Below, one piece after another: positions 13,396 to 23,878 of a stretch of DNA of 64,000 bases. A program made the position numbers and the translations under genes. How positions within the stretch are numbered: position 1 is the first letter of the stretch; each line of letters begins with the position of its first letter. The notes beneath the pieces were generated by a model. The model worked only from the letters and a program-made list of their open reading frames with translations, did not search any database and was not told the DNA's origin. The stretch is from Hansfordia pulvinata (Eukaryota; Ascomycota; Sordariomycetes; Xylariales), in NCBI GenBank assembly GCA_006538405.1, contig BJKQ01000001.1, positions 558,001 through 622,000 on the forward strand, in the 5' to 3' direction.

Positions 13396-14796
13396 ATTAT
13401 TAAACTTAATTATAAATAAGTATAAATATTTTGTACACTTTATTTTTTTTATTTATATTAAACTTAAATCCACGTTAATTTTCTCTTAATATAAAGCCTT
13501 TAGCTTCTTTTATAATTATTTCTATTTATCTCTTATTTAACGTATTAAGCTTTTAACGTTTTATATTACATAATTATAAAAGTTTATACTTAATATAAAA
13601 TAGCGTTTTAAAGCTTTAAGTAGCTTTTAAAGTAAATGTTATAATATATAACTTAATTATTCAGCGATCACGTGTTTTTCTACGATTGTTTATAAAGGTT
13701 TATCTTTAAAACTATAAAGTAAGAAGACCGGGGCAGCTTCTTTTTAAAGAAAACTCGGAAGGGCTTAAAAATCAACTCACGGTGTTTGTTTATTAAAGGT
13801 TACGAGTTCTGCGTCTTAAGGAAGTGCGAGTTAACATGTAATCGAAATATCCATATTATTATTATCTTAAGCTTTTATAAGTTTAAAGTTTTAAAAAAAA
13901 CTTATTTTACTTTTTAAATAAGCTTTAAAACTTGATTAATAAATTATTAATTACTTATAGATTATTTTAAGCTAAGTACGTTACGTTTATAATTTATTAA
14001 TACACGCGCACGTTTTATTGAATCATTACTTCTTATTTATATAAATAGGTATATAAATTAATATCACTTTTAATAAAAGTGGTTTTAATAAATATTTATA
14101 AGAGTTAATTAATAAGCTACGGCCTTAATAAACCCTGAATATTATTTATTTTATTAAGAGTTTTACTTTTCAAATTATTAAACGCTTATATTAAATATTA
14201 AGTAAATATTATGTAAATATGAAATTCAATGAAATAACATAACTCAGTAAAATATAGTTTAATAGGTAAATTAAAGAAGTTTAATATGATATTTTATATA
14301 ATAAGTGAATAATAAGTGAATAAAAAAAAAGTCGTAACCCCATTTTCCTATTAAAACAGGCTTACTTAAAGAGCTTATAACTTCTTTAAGTATTGAAGAT
14401 AAAATATTAATACATAAGCTCTTTTATAATAATAAATGAAAATAAAATAAGATTAAAAAGCTAATAAATATTTTATTTTTAAATTATAAAGTTAAGAAAA
14501 TTTACTCTTTTTAAAGATTAACTTTAAGGCCTTTATATAGCTTTTATAAGTCTTTTTTAAGTTTTAAAGTTATATAATTAAATGTTTTTAAATAGGATCA
14601 ATACGTTCCTTAATTTTCAGCTTTATCACTTTTTTTTTGCTTATAAAAATCATAACTAAAATCTGCTTATTTTAATGAGGAATTAGTGATACGCCGTATC
14701 TTTTACCGTGCTATTATATACCTTATTATATATAATTTTAACTTATTTAATTTAAGTTGAAAAGTTATTTATAAGATTAAAAATATATATTATAAG

Positions 14797-15357
14797 CAGG
14801 GTTAATAATAAGTTAACTCGACTTTAATTCATATAAATCCGAGTTTATATAAGTCTAATTCACGTGAGTCCGGATTTATATGAGTTACTTATGTAATGAA
14901 TTTAAAGCAACTTACGTGGATTTAAGTTACTTATTAATTAACTCACGGATTTATTTTTAACTTTAATTAATATATCAATTTACTATTAGCTTAATTTTAA
15001 TTTAAATCAATTTTAAGTAATATAATCATCTTTAATACATTTAATTATATATTTTAAAGTGAATATTTAATTTTTAATTTTTAATTTTAATTTTTAATTT
15101 ATATTAAAATAATATATTATTTTAAATACGTCTTTTTTATATTTTTAATATTACTTTTATACTGCTTTTATACTTAAAATTGCTTTTTTCAAATCCGTGA
15201 ATCAACTTATAAGTAACTTAAAGTCACTCACGTGAATTAATAAGTTAATTCAAAGTAACTTAAATTTATATAAATCAGTAAAATCACTGATTTAAAGTGA
15301 TTCACGTGAGCTACTTATAAATTAACTTAAGATTCATAATTTATAATATTAACCTTG
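14797..15357 (-). mobile_element. hAT-type MITE, copy 6 (561 bp)
   Basis: The left end is an unmutated CAGGGTTAATAATAAG and the right end is TTAACCTTG. The flanking octamer ATTATAAG is exact (14,789-14,796 and 15,358-15,365). The best preserved terminus in the window supports CAGGGTTAATA as the ancestral inverted repeat. A further degenerate module follows at about 15,370-15,560. Confidence 0.9.
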
Positions 15358-16454
15358 ATTATAAGTTTTTTTTACCTTAAAAATAAATTATATAGGCTAC
15401 TTTAAATTAATTATTATTTTAACTCTCGTGATTTTAAATTAATAAAGCAAATAACTTTAATAAAAATAAGTTACTTTGAATTAAGCTATTAATTCTTGTA
15501 AGCTACTTTAATCACTTATAAAGTAATTCACGAGCTTAAAAATTTACGCTTAATTTATATTTAATTAATTTCTTAAAAAAATAAAGTTAAGAATATAAAT
15601 AATTTATAAGTAAATAATTAAATAAAAAGAAGATAATATATTATTTACGTACGTTAAATAAACATTATATACCTTTTTATAAATTCATTTTATATAAAAG
15701 TAATATTATTTAATAAAAACGAATTAAACTTTTTTAAAAAAGAGTTTATATTTTTAAAATATTTTATTTATAATTAATATTTTAATCACACTCATTTAAT
15801 CTTAATTGAACTCTTAAAATTAATATAATAGGATTAAGTTTTTCGAAAATAATTATAAACTTATTTATTAAAATGCTTTTAATAAAGAATATAAAAACCC
15901 TAATATTATTAAAAAGTGCCATTATTAATTAAAGAAAATCCGTTCTTTTTATGTTAAAAATGTTAAGTTTTATTACTTCTTTCGTACTTACTTAAAATAT
16001 TTTAATAAATAATATTATATTTATATATCTTTTTGCTTAATAAATTCTTATTAATATTATACACGGGAAGCATATAACATTATCAGTAATCGTTTTTTAC
16101 GTGTAATCTTAAGTTTTAAAATAACACTTAAAATTATAAAATGTATAATTAATTACCAACCTTTATTCTTATTTTAATATCATTTTATAAGAACTTATTA
16201 TAATATAATTTTATTTCTTTTTCTATTTATTTATTAAATATAATTCTAATAAATTAACTTATATAAATCACTATCAAACTCATGTGATTAAAACATTTAC
16301 GTGTGTCCTTAAACGAGTTGGCTTTAATATTCGCGATTAGCTGTTAACGAAAATTCTGTTATACACTGATCTGTCCTCCGCGCGATCACGATTTTTTGGG
16401 GCTATTCGTATATGAACATTCAGTAATTAAGGACTCGCTCCGTTTTCTGTGTGC

Positions 16455-17619
16455 TTACAAACTATCCTCCACGTCATGTACCCGATGTGGAGTTGGGTCA
16501 TCCAAATCTGCGAATAACCTCACGCCCCAGCTTCGGCCTGGGTTGTTCATTCTCGTCTTTCGGTCGTTTTTAGCGATCTTCCTCATCTCCTCGTCTGTGA
16601 ATTCTATACCGATACTACCCATGTTCTCCTCGATATGCTTGAACTGGACGCTTTTCGGTATGACGATGGTACCTCTCTGCAGCCCCCAGGCCAATACGGT
16701 CTGCGGAATTGTTCCGTTTTTCCTCTCAGACAGCTCTCTCCAGAAAGGGTCTTGTAGTATTGGCTCGAGACCCCTGTGGTAAGTTGGATTTGTATTGGCC
16801 AGGGGTGAGTACGCAATGACCCGGATGCCCAGGTCCTTGTGGTAGTCGACAAACCCCTGTTGCTGTAGATATGGATGTGTTTCGAACTCGTGCGCGTAGG
16901 GACAAATGTCACATATCTTCATGATGGTGTCGACATCTTGATGGGCGAAGTTGGAGATGCCAATGTGACGCGTTAGGTTAGCACGCACGAAGGCCTCCAT
17001 AGTACGCCACGTGTCGACAATAGACGTCTGCTGGTCAAGCTCCGTGCCAGCGCCTGGCACAAAAGCCACGGGCCAATGCATCAGGTACAGGTCCAAGTAG
17101 TCTACGCCAAGATCTGCGATGGATCTGCGGATGGCGGACAGAGCCTGGTGCGGCCGGTGGTGTGTGTTCCACAGCTTGCTCGTCACCCATAGATCACGAC
17201 GGTGGACTTGGGCGGCAGCAATACCCTGGCCAGTCTCGGCCTCGTTTCCTGGGGGTAGTGTGTTAGTTAGGTCCAGGCCGATGGCAAGGGATGCCAGGGA
17301 AGACGGGCTCGTACGGTATATGGATGCAGCATCTACATGCCTGTATCCTGATTCAAGGGCGTGTGCCACAGCTTCAGCAACCTGCTCCCGCCCGTGTCAG
17401 TCCATCTGCACGCTGTGATGTGCATGGTGTGGCTGTGCGGCAAACCTTTGACCTTTCAGATAGCCAGGTGCCGATCCCCAGGGCCGGGATCAGTCCCTCC
17501 CTGTGATGGACCACGGTTGATGTGGTATCCCATCCCAGCTCCGTGTCTCTTTTCGGGAGCAGCACGAGGAAGCCGAGGGTGAGCAGGCCAATCACCGAGA
17601 CCAAGGCAAGATAGATCAT
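16455..17619 (-). CDS. Membrane-anchored aldo-keto reductase
   Basis: NADPH-dependent reductase of the AKR superfamily; the substrate cannot be told. The proposed exons on the minus strand are 17,619-17,446, 17,381-17,315 and 17,248-16,455, giving 344 residues. The introns (64 and 66 bp) have GT/AG ends, and CTAAC lies upstream of the second AG. The second intron is a multiple of three without stops, so it can be mistaken for coding. Splicing restores GYRHVDAASIYRNEAETG. The AKR catalytic tetrad is visible as D75, Y80, K105 (VTSKLW) and H138 (LMHWP), and the NADPH-site IPKS motif follows in the C-terminal half. Residues 1-22 form a hydrophobic segment ending LLPKR, which suggests a signal anchor; most AKRs are soluble. 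This is the first gene beyond the AT-rich block, with its stop about 120 bp from the boundary. Confidence 0.82.
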
Positions 17620-18458
17620 GGTTGAGAAGATGCACGATTAGGAAGGAGGAGTCGAGCCAGGAGCGTAAGGCGTGCGAGTGCTATGACCGGGGGAAACGTC
17701 TGGTAGAGGAGCGAGAAACCCTTGGAAATGTGACCATGTCCCTCGTCTTTATATCGCCATCACCTCAGGTGCCAATGAGGGGTCCAAATGGTGCAATCGT
17801 GGGGGTAGGGGAGAGGTATGAGCGGAACCCAACGTCAGTTGCAAAGTTGAGTGACATCATGCAAAACGGACTTAACTCTGCTGGTGCTAATTGCAAATCC
17901 TGGAGTCCTGGCTGTCTGCAAGGTTTGGGAACATGCGATACTTTGGACCCTTGAGATGGCGCTTGGACGGGCACGAGGCACGCCCACTGGGAAATGGACC
18001 AAAGGCGTGAATGAAGAGGTCGGAGTGATAATTAGGTAATGTCCGTGTTTGCCCCGTCACGTCCGTATGTTTTCCGCAAACAGTTTGAAATACGGTAGGG
18101 CTGTAGGGTGATGTACCTACCGCTCGGCGCGCCCCGAGGCAATTGGGTACATTTCAACTACATGCATCCACTCAATCGGGTACAGGCTTTGCTAGGTCCT
18201 CAGGAGGTACTATTACCGGCTTTGCATGCGTCGGCTGGAGTTGGTGGGGTTACCAGCGCCTGCCGAATCCCAGCTCGGTCGCTCCCCAATGTGCTAAGGA
18301 AAGCCATCTTCAGGATGATGTCCTTTCCTCATCCATCGCATATGAGTCGAACCCTCTAGGATCTCTCTACTCCCACCTTTTCACCGCGGATTTGCCCCAA
18401 ACTCCCGCCTCCGGCTCCAGCTACGGCGCGCTCGGCCCTCGACGCATCTCGGTGTGAC
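17620..18458. other. Divergent intergenic region, reductase/CCA1
   Basis: Shared upstream region of two divergent genes. There is no supportable ORF. It contains a short pyrimidine-rich stretch just before the CCA1 start, and no clear TATA box was seen. Confidence 0.6.
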
Positions 18459-20351
18459 TTGTCGTTGGGCCTCCTCATGCTGGCCGCAGCCCGCCCGCGG
18501 CTGCTGCACAGAATCACGCGCCCTGCCGTCGCTAGACTACCAGCCCTGACGACTGCATACACCCCGTCCGCTTGCCCCAGCCTCATGCCCAAGAGGTCGT
18601 ATCAAGTCGTCGATGAGCTGTCTGCGGCACAAAGGCCCGCCCAAATCAGGAAGATGGCGTCCCATGTCGAGGCAGCTTCCCCTGTCCCCGCGACGACAAC
18701 CATCACGCTTAACGACAAGGAGCTCAGGCTCAAGACCTTGCTGCTCGAGGCCGCCCGGTATGCCGACCAACAGCAGCCCGCAAGCGAGCCCGTCGTGCTG
18801 CGCTGGGCCGGTGGATGGGTGCGCGACAAGCTGCTGGGCATCGCCTCCAACGACATCGACACAGCTATCAACATCATGACTGGCGAGGACTTTGCGCGCA
18901 GGGTGTGCCAGTTTTGCAAGGAACCGGGTGTGGCTGAGAGGCACGCCATTAACGAATCCGACATTGGCAATCTCCACAAGATTGCAAGTAATCCGGAAAA
19001 GTCAAAACACCTCGAGACGACCACTATCAGGCTATGCGGCTTCGATGTCGACTTTGTCAACTTGCGTAAGGAAACGTACAGTGCCGACAGCAGAAACCCG
19101 CAAGTCGAGTTCGGTACTGCCGAAGAGGACGCCGTGCGGCGTGACGCAACCGTCAACGCTCTCTTCTACAACCTCAACACTGCCGTGGTCGAGGACTTCA
19201 CCACCGGTCTGCAGGATATTCGGGCCAAGCTCATCCGCACACCCTTAGAGCCTCTGCAGACATTCACCGACGACCCACTTCGCGTGTTGAGGCTGGTGAG
19301 ATTCGCCAGCAGATTGGGCTTCAGGCTGGATCAAGCGGCAGAAACAACAATGGGTGATCCACGGGTCCTGGACGCCCTCCGCCACAAGATTAGCCGTGAA
19401 AGAGTCGGCATCGAGTTTGAGAAAATGATGAAGGGTAGATTAACCCCTCCACTGGCTCGAGGTGATGTTGGTGCTGACGCAGGGACAGGTGACTACCCCA
19501 AGGAGGCGCTGAAGTTCATCGACCGATTAGGATTGTACCATACGATTTTCACAGACCCAGAGAACCCTGACTTTCCAAAACCGTCCATCGTTGATTGGAG
19601 TTTCGCGTATGACGTCTTGCAGGAACTTCGAGAAGCAAGGACTCGGGGGTCAATCTACGATCTGCTTGTACCGTCAGACGATGCTGTTTATCTTGCCTGG
19701 AATCTCGCTGCCACTGTACCGTTCGAGTCGCTGGACGAAACGAAGCCAGCTTCTGTCAAGAGCAAGACGTATCTACCTCCCGGAGGCAGGGCTGCAAGGG
19801 AAGGTCTCAAGCCATCGAAGAAGCTGACCGATTTGATATCTGCTGCCCACATCAACAGGCAAGAGATTATGCGATTGAGAGGGTCCGTAGTCTCGCGACA
19901 GGAGCTAACGCGAGACGTATTTGGCATGGCCATCCGACGCTGGGAGGGGCAGAACGGACAATGGCGTCTTCAAGTACTGTCGGCGCTAATGAAGGAGGCA
20001 ATGGACGTCCTCCCGAACGCATCTGACGCGCCTGGTAAGTTCACCCGGCTTCTTCGAGATCTGAGTGTGGCTAATGAACACTCAGCCCGCAAAGGAGAAT
20101 TGCTAGCAAACTGGAAAGCCTTCTTGGATTACCTACAAGAGCACGACCTTTTTGAAGCGACTTCTGTGCAGCCACTACTCAACGGTACTCAGTTGGCCGA
20201 GGCGCTCAAGGCAAAGAAAGGAAAGTGGTTGGGCGGTGCATTGGAGGTCGTTCTCCAATGGCAGTTTCGGAATCATGGCGTCCAGGATCCCACAGGCGCC
20301 ATCGAATGCGTCGCGAAGCGCAGAGAAGAGCTCGAGATACCAAGCGCCTGA
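18459..20351 (+). CDS. CCA1: CCA-adding tRNA nucleotidyltransferase
   Basis: Adds or repairs the 3' CCA of tRNAs. The class II poly(A)-polymerase-like head is clear: RWAGGWVRDKLLG and SNDIDTA (metal-binding DxD), then RRDATVNALFYNL and DDPLRVLRLVRFASRLGF. Reading is open for 630 codons, but two short introns fit. One is 19,435-19,482 (48 bp). The other is 20,035-20,085 (51 bp, GTAAGT...CTAATGAACACTCAG). Both are multiples of three without stops; splicing gives 597 residues and joins NASDAP directly to ARKGELL. The Arg-rich, acid-free N terminus resembles a mitochondrial presequence. Downstream Met43 and Met66 could start cytosolic or nuclear forms, as known for yeast Cca1. Confidence 0.93.
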   Translation: MSLGLLMLAAARPRLLHRITRPAVARLPALTTAYTPSACPSLMPKRSYQVVDELSAAQRPAQIRKMASHVEAASPVPATTTITLNDKELRLKTLLLEAARYADQQQPASEPVVLRWAGGWVRDKLLGIASNDIDTAINIMTGEDFARRVCQFCKEPGVAERHAINESDIGNLHKIASNPEKSKHLETTTIRLCGFDVDFVNLRKETYSADSRNPQVEFGTAEEDAVRRDATVNALFYNLNTAVVEDFTTGLQDIRAKLIRTPLEPLQTFTDDPLRVLRLVRFASRLGFRLDQAAETTMGDPRVLDALRHKISRERVGIEFEKMMKGRLTPPLARGDVGADAGTGDYPKEALKFIDRLGLYHTIFTDPENPDFPKPSIVDWSFAYDVLQELREARTRGSIYDLLVPSDDAVYLAWNLAATVPFESLDETKPASVKSKTYLPPGGRAAREGLKPSKKLTDLISAAHINRQEIMRLRGSVVSRQELTRDVFGMAIRRWEGQNGQWRLQVLSALMKEAMDVLPNASDAPGKFTRLLRDLSVANEHSARKGELLANWKAFLDYLQEHDLFEATSVQPLLNGTQLAEALKAKKGKWLGGALEVVLQWQFRNHGVQDPTGAIECVAKRREELEIPSA

Positions 20352-20754
20352 GCGATGGGAATTCGAGCGGGGGGTGCTTGCGGTGCGGCTCATCTTCGCC
20401 TCTATGTCGTCCTGCTGGGCATCCGCACAGTCAGCGATGCCCATCGTGTGTCACACTGGCCTCGGGGGAACTATTTTCTCGTCGCCATGGCTGCCTTCTA
20501 CTACTTAATTCCGACACATGGGGTGACGACGAAGGGAAGGATGCAAGCTGGCTCAGTGACCAACCCAAACAAAGTTCAAAGTGTTGGCACAATGCCAGGA
20601 AGTGGATGCGCCCCTCGTCCGCAAAGATCGGCCTCAACTGCGAGATGAATATCACAATCCAGAAGGACCCGACAAAAAAGCGAGTATTGCTCATGTCGCC
20701 TATAGTAGAGATGATGAAAGCTATCTTTTCTGATTGTGACTTGCTGGTCCCTGG
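20352..20754. other. Convergent 3' region, CCA1/MFS
   Basis: The 3' flanks of two genes that converge here. No coding signal or repeat was seen. Confidence 0.6.
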
Positions 20755-22371
20755 CTATAAAGTGTACCTGAAGCCTGTGACGCCCTCGAGTATGATCTCT
20801 CCCTTATTGGCCCTCCGATTGTTGATGGTGAAGAAAACGGAGAAGGCGGCAACCAAGGCGATGATGAGGATATGCGACCCGATAGACACCCACACAGCTG
20901 TCATGTAGTGTGGGGCTTCTTGTTGGCGCACGATGAAGCTCCCCGCGATGCCACCAGCCCCATTCATAGCGGTGACGGCAGCGGCCGTGAAGGCGCGTTT
21001 CCACTGCCCGACGATGTTGTTTGCCTGGTACGTAGACAGTGCCGCCCAGTTGCTGACATATGCGCCCGTGGCCATATACGTGCCGATGTAGCGCACCGCG
21101 ACTTGGTTCGTGAAGCCCAGCATGCAGAAACCGACGATCAGGCAGAGGCAGTTGAAGACGATGACAGGCCCCCGCAAGCGCAGACGGTCCCCGATTATGG
21201 ACGACAACAGGACGGGAATCACGGCATAATAGTAAGGCGGAGCCGAAAGCAGGATGGACGTGTCTGTGTCGAAGCCCATTCCCGACTGCAGAATGATGGG
21301 CAGGAAGTAGGACAGAGACGTGGAGACGAGGTTGAGCAGAAAGAACATGCAAGCGAAGCCGTAGACCTTGACGTCGCGGGCGTGGACAAAGACCTTGGCC
21401 CAGGCAAACTCGTCGGGCTCGACGTCCTTGCGGTCAGCGTCGATGCGGCGGACAGCCAGGGCCTGCTCCTCCGGGGTCAGGAACCAGAGCGAGTTGTGGG
21501 CCTGCTCGGGGAAGTCGACGATCCAGAAGTAGGTGGCGACGCCGATGGTCATGGCGATGAGCCCCTGGACGAGAAACATGTAGCGCCAGCCAGCGATGCC
21601 GCCGCGGCCGTCGAGCTTGTTGAGGCCGAAGTTGACAATGCTGCCGGTGGCGAGGATGATGACCTCGCCGGTCTGCAGGAAGGCGAAGCGGGTCTGCTGC
21701 TCGCGGCGGGGGTACCAGGTGGAGATGAGGTAAGTGAGCCCCGGGTAGACGCCGGACATGGCGACGCCGAGGAGGACGCGCAGGGCGATCATCTGCTGCC
21801 AGGTGCGGACAAAGGCGGTGCACATGGTGACGAGGCCGAAGGCGAAAGTGATGAAGGCAAACCAGAAGCGAGGGCCGAAGGAGCGGACGGCGAGGGTGGA
21901 AGGCAGCTGGAATGCGATGCTGGATATGGTGAAGATGAAGATGCTGACGCTGTAGCGGTTGCCCGACAGGTCGAGGTCCGTCAGCATCGACGTGACCGAG
22001 GCGGAGCTGATGACGCCCGAGTCGAGCAGGTTGAGCGAGCACAAGATGCCGGCAATGGTGCAGAGGCGGAGGTCGACCTTGAGGCGCAGGCGCTTCTCCA
22101 GGCGGCGCTCCAGCATCGTGTCCGACTCCAGAACCGCATGATCGTCGCCCGGCTGAATGCTGCCGGGGCTGCCACCGGTTTCGTCAGCCAGTCCGACGGG
22201 CATTGAGCCGTAGTCGGCGAGCTTGGATGACGGGGCCGCGGGTAGCGGGGTTGACGATGTCGAGACAGTCATAGTGGAGGGGCGGGCGCGAGATGCGCGG
22301 GCCGCAGCGATTCGCGACGACGACGACAATGACGACAGCGATGGTTCGGATAGCGACAGCGACAGCACCAC
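20755..22371 (-). CDS. MFS transporter, anion:cation symporter (Dal5/TNA1-like)
   Basis: Plasma-membrane major facilitator of the fungal ACS family, which takes up organic anions such as allantoate, nicotinate or other vitamins; the substrate here is unknown. It is a single exon of 538 residues with about 12 hydrophobic segments. Family features include the cytosolic N terminus leading to RLRLKVDLRLCTIAGIL, then SGVYPGLTYLISTWYPRREQ and the WFLTPEEQALAVRRI loop between the two six-helix halves. Near the C terminus is the NIVGQWKRAFTAAAVTAMNGAGG stretch typical of the family. The first 33 residues are Ser/Ala-rich and may not be used; Met34 (MTVSTSS) is an alternative start. It runs divergently from TTI2. 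Confidence 0.88.
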   Translation of the reverse strand: MVLSLSLSEPSLSSLSSSSRIAAARASRARPSTMTVSTSSTPLPAAPSSKLADYGSMPVGLADETGGSPGSIQPGDDHAVLESDTMLERRLEKRLRLKVDLRLCTIAGILCSLNLLDSGVISSASVTSMLTDLDLSGNRYSVSIFIFTISSIAFQLPSTLAVRSFGPRFWFAFITFAFGLVTMCTAFVRTWQQMIALRVLLGVAMSGVYPGLTYLISTWYPRREQQTRFAFLQTGEVIILATGSIVNFGLNKLDGRGGIAGWRYMFLVQGLIAMTIGVATYFWIVDFPEQAHNSLWFLTPEEQALAVRRIDADRKDVEPDEFAWAKVFVHARDVKVYGFACMFFLLNLVSTSLSYFLPIILQSGMGFDTDTSILLSAPPYYYAVIPVLLSSIIGDRLRLRGPVIVFNCLCLIVGFCMLGFTNQVAVRYIGTYMATGAYVSNWAALSTYQANNIVGQWKRAFTAAAVTAMNGAGGIAGSFIVRQQEAPHYMTAVWVSIGSHILIIALVAAFSVFFTINNRRANKGEIILEGVTGFRYTL

Positions 22372-23878
22372 GCGGACCCGGCAAAAAGCGAGAGGATGTT
22401 CTGCTCAGCTGGGACGAGGCATTGGGTCCGGGGGGGCGGTGAAATCTCTTTGGTTCTTGGATTTTCTCTTTTGCCTATTTTCTTCCAGCAAGACGGGATG
22501 CAGGACGGCGCGGAGCTGGAAGGGTCCAGAAAACGGCCTCGGCATACGATGCAAGGGCGGCCGCGGCCGCAGCGGTAAGTCGAGTGATTACCGAGTAATT
22601 AATAAGTTGGTACCGATTCGTGGAGAGCGCGCTGACAGATAAGGACTGGTGAGTTTGGTCATGATGTAAACGCGACCGTGCGATTAATGACGATTTGATA
22701 AGGTCAGGTTGTTTGGCGTTAGACCCCACCGGCGCTTTGTTCCAGGGCCTCCGAGAGAGCCGCTTCGAGGTGTCGCGCTTCAGCCGGCCGCCTCTGGGTC
22801 CGTCAGCAGTACCCGACACCCAGAACGCGAGTATCCCAGTCCATCGTCACCGGTGTGCACAAATGTCTGACACGAGCTATATGCAAGAAGCAGATCCGGC
22901 GACGATCGGAGAAGAAGCATTGTTGCTGCGGGGTAGAAGCGATCGAGAGCTGCCGGAAGATCGATCATTTGCAGGCCGTGAATGAGCACATAATCCGAGT
23001 CCATGCAGATGTTTCTGCATTGGTGTGCTTGAAGTCTCGAGACAGCACCGCCCACACACAAGTACGCGCAAGATCGATATCCGTGGCTGCGCGAGCATCA
23101 GTTTCGATGAGGAAGTTCGGGAGCGTGCCTCATTTCCCCATCGTTGGCTGTCGCCCTCCTCTCCTACCTCATCATCACGTTCACAAGGCGACTTTATTTG
23201 GTTTTGGCGGTATCACAGTTTAGTCGGCCCGGGATTCGGGATGAAGAACAAGCATGGGACTGGCCGAGCTTTAGCATCGACTCGGGTTACATCAGCTTGT
23301 TGTGCCCACCACTCTTTACTCTTCCCATTCATGCCCGGGCCCTGTCGCAATCAGGCTCAGCAATGAACCCAAGAGGGTGAAATGAACGCTGCCGCGCGAG
23401 TGTGGCCATTTGGTTGTCGATCTAATTTATCTACCTACCTACATCCATTGTCACGTATCTCAATGAGGAGATTATTCACTACATGCCTAACGGGCAGTTA
23501 TGGCAACAGGGACTTCCAGACGAAGTTGAGGGTGTGGCAGGTAATAATGTACCTGTGGCCGCACGGTGCTGCGATCAGGTACAACCGAGAAGGCGTAACG
23601 GTCTACCTAGCTTCAGGTACCTGCCCAAAGACTGCCTCCATACCCCCCCCCTTCGTACTGCAGTGCCCTGTTCTCCAGCTGCAAGCGCCGGACCGAGCGA
23701 CCGACACGCGCATCCAATACATGATACCTCCAAACACACGATACCCTCTGCCGCTCTGTGCCCCAACGCCGACGCACGCAGTCAACACGAGGGTTTGAGC
23801 CAAGATTTCCTCCAACCGCGACAGCGCGGTGCACGCGCCGATACCGCTGCCTTACTTGGTGTGCGCTTAGTTAGCATC
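22372..23878. other. Divergent intergenic region, MFS/TTI2
   Basis: About 1.5 kb without a convincing gene. It carries clustered CTACCTAC and GGTACCTG words around 23,435-23,630, a NotI-like GC patch near 22,558-22,572 and a run of nine C at about 23,643. Short ORFs on both strands show no family resemblance. Confidence 0.55.

Larger units (their letters stand above)
1..16340. other. AT-rich, RIP-like gene-free block
   Basis: Base composition is overwhelmingly A and T up to about 16,340 and then changes abruptly to ordinary genic composition. TA steps dominate while CA and TG are scarce, and surviving cytosines are often in CG, CC or CT. That is the signature expected of repeat-induced point mutation acting on repeated DNA. 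Long stretches have stops in all frames and no gene of any kind. Identifiable contents are a minisatellite, a hAT relic and a dispersed hAT-type MITE family, listed separately. The remaining gaps (about 5,853-7,020, 7,572-8,616, 9,249-10,776, 13,404-14,788, 15,560-16,340) hold only degenerate A/T sequence and fragments of the same repeat family. Whether the block is subtelomeric, pericentromeric or an internal AT isochore cannot be decided from the window. Confidence 0.85.

Noticed and set aside
4113..15357. CRISPR-like array from regularly recurring short repeats
   Set aside because: Spacing is irregular, repeats are palindromic and occur in both orientations, and boundaries match transposon ends with target duplications.
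20872..22206. 444-codon plus-strand ORF opposite the MFS transporter
   Set aside because: Repetitive Gly/Asp/Glu/Ala composition without motifs; an antisense artefact of a membrane-protein gene.
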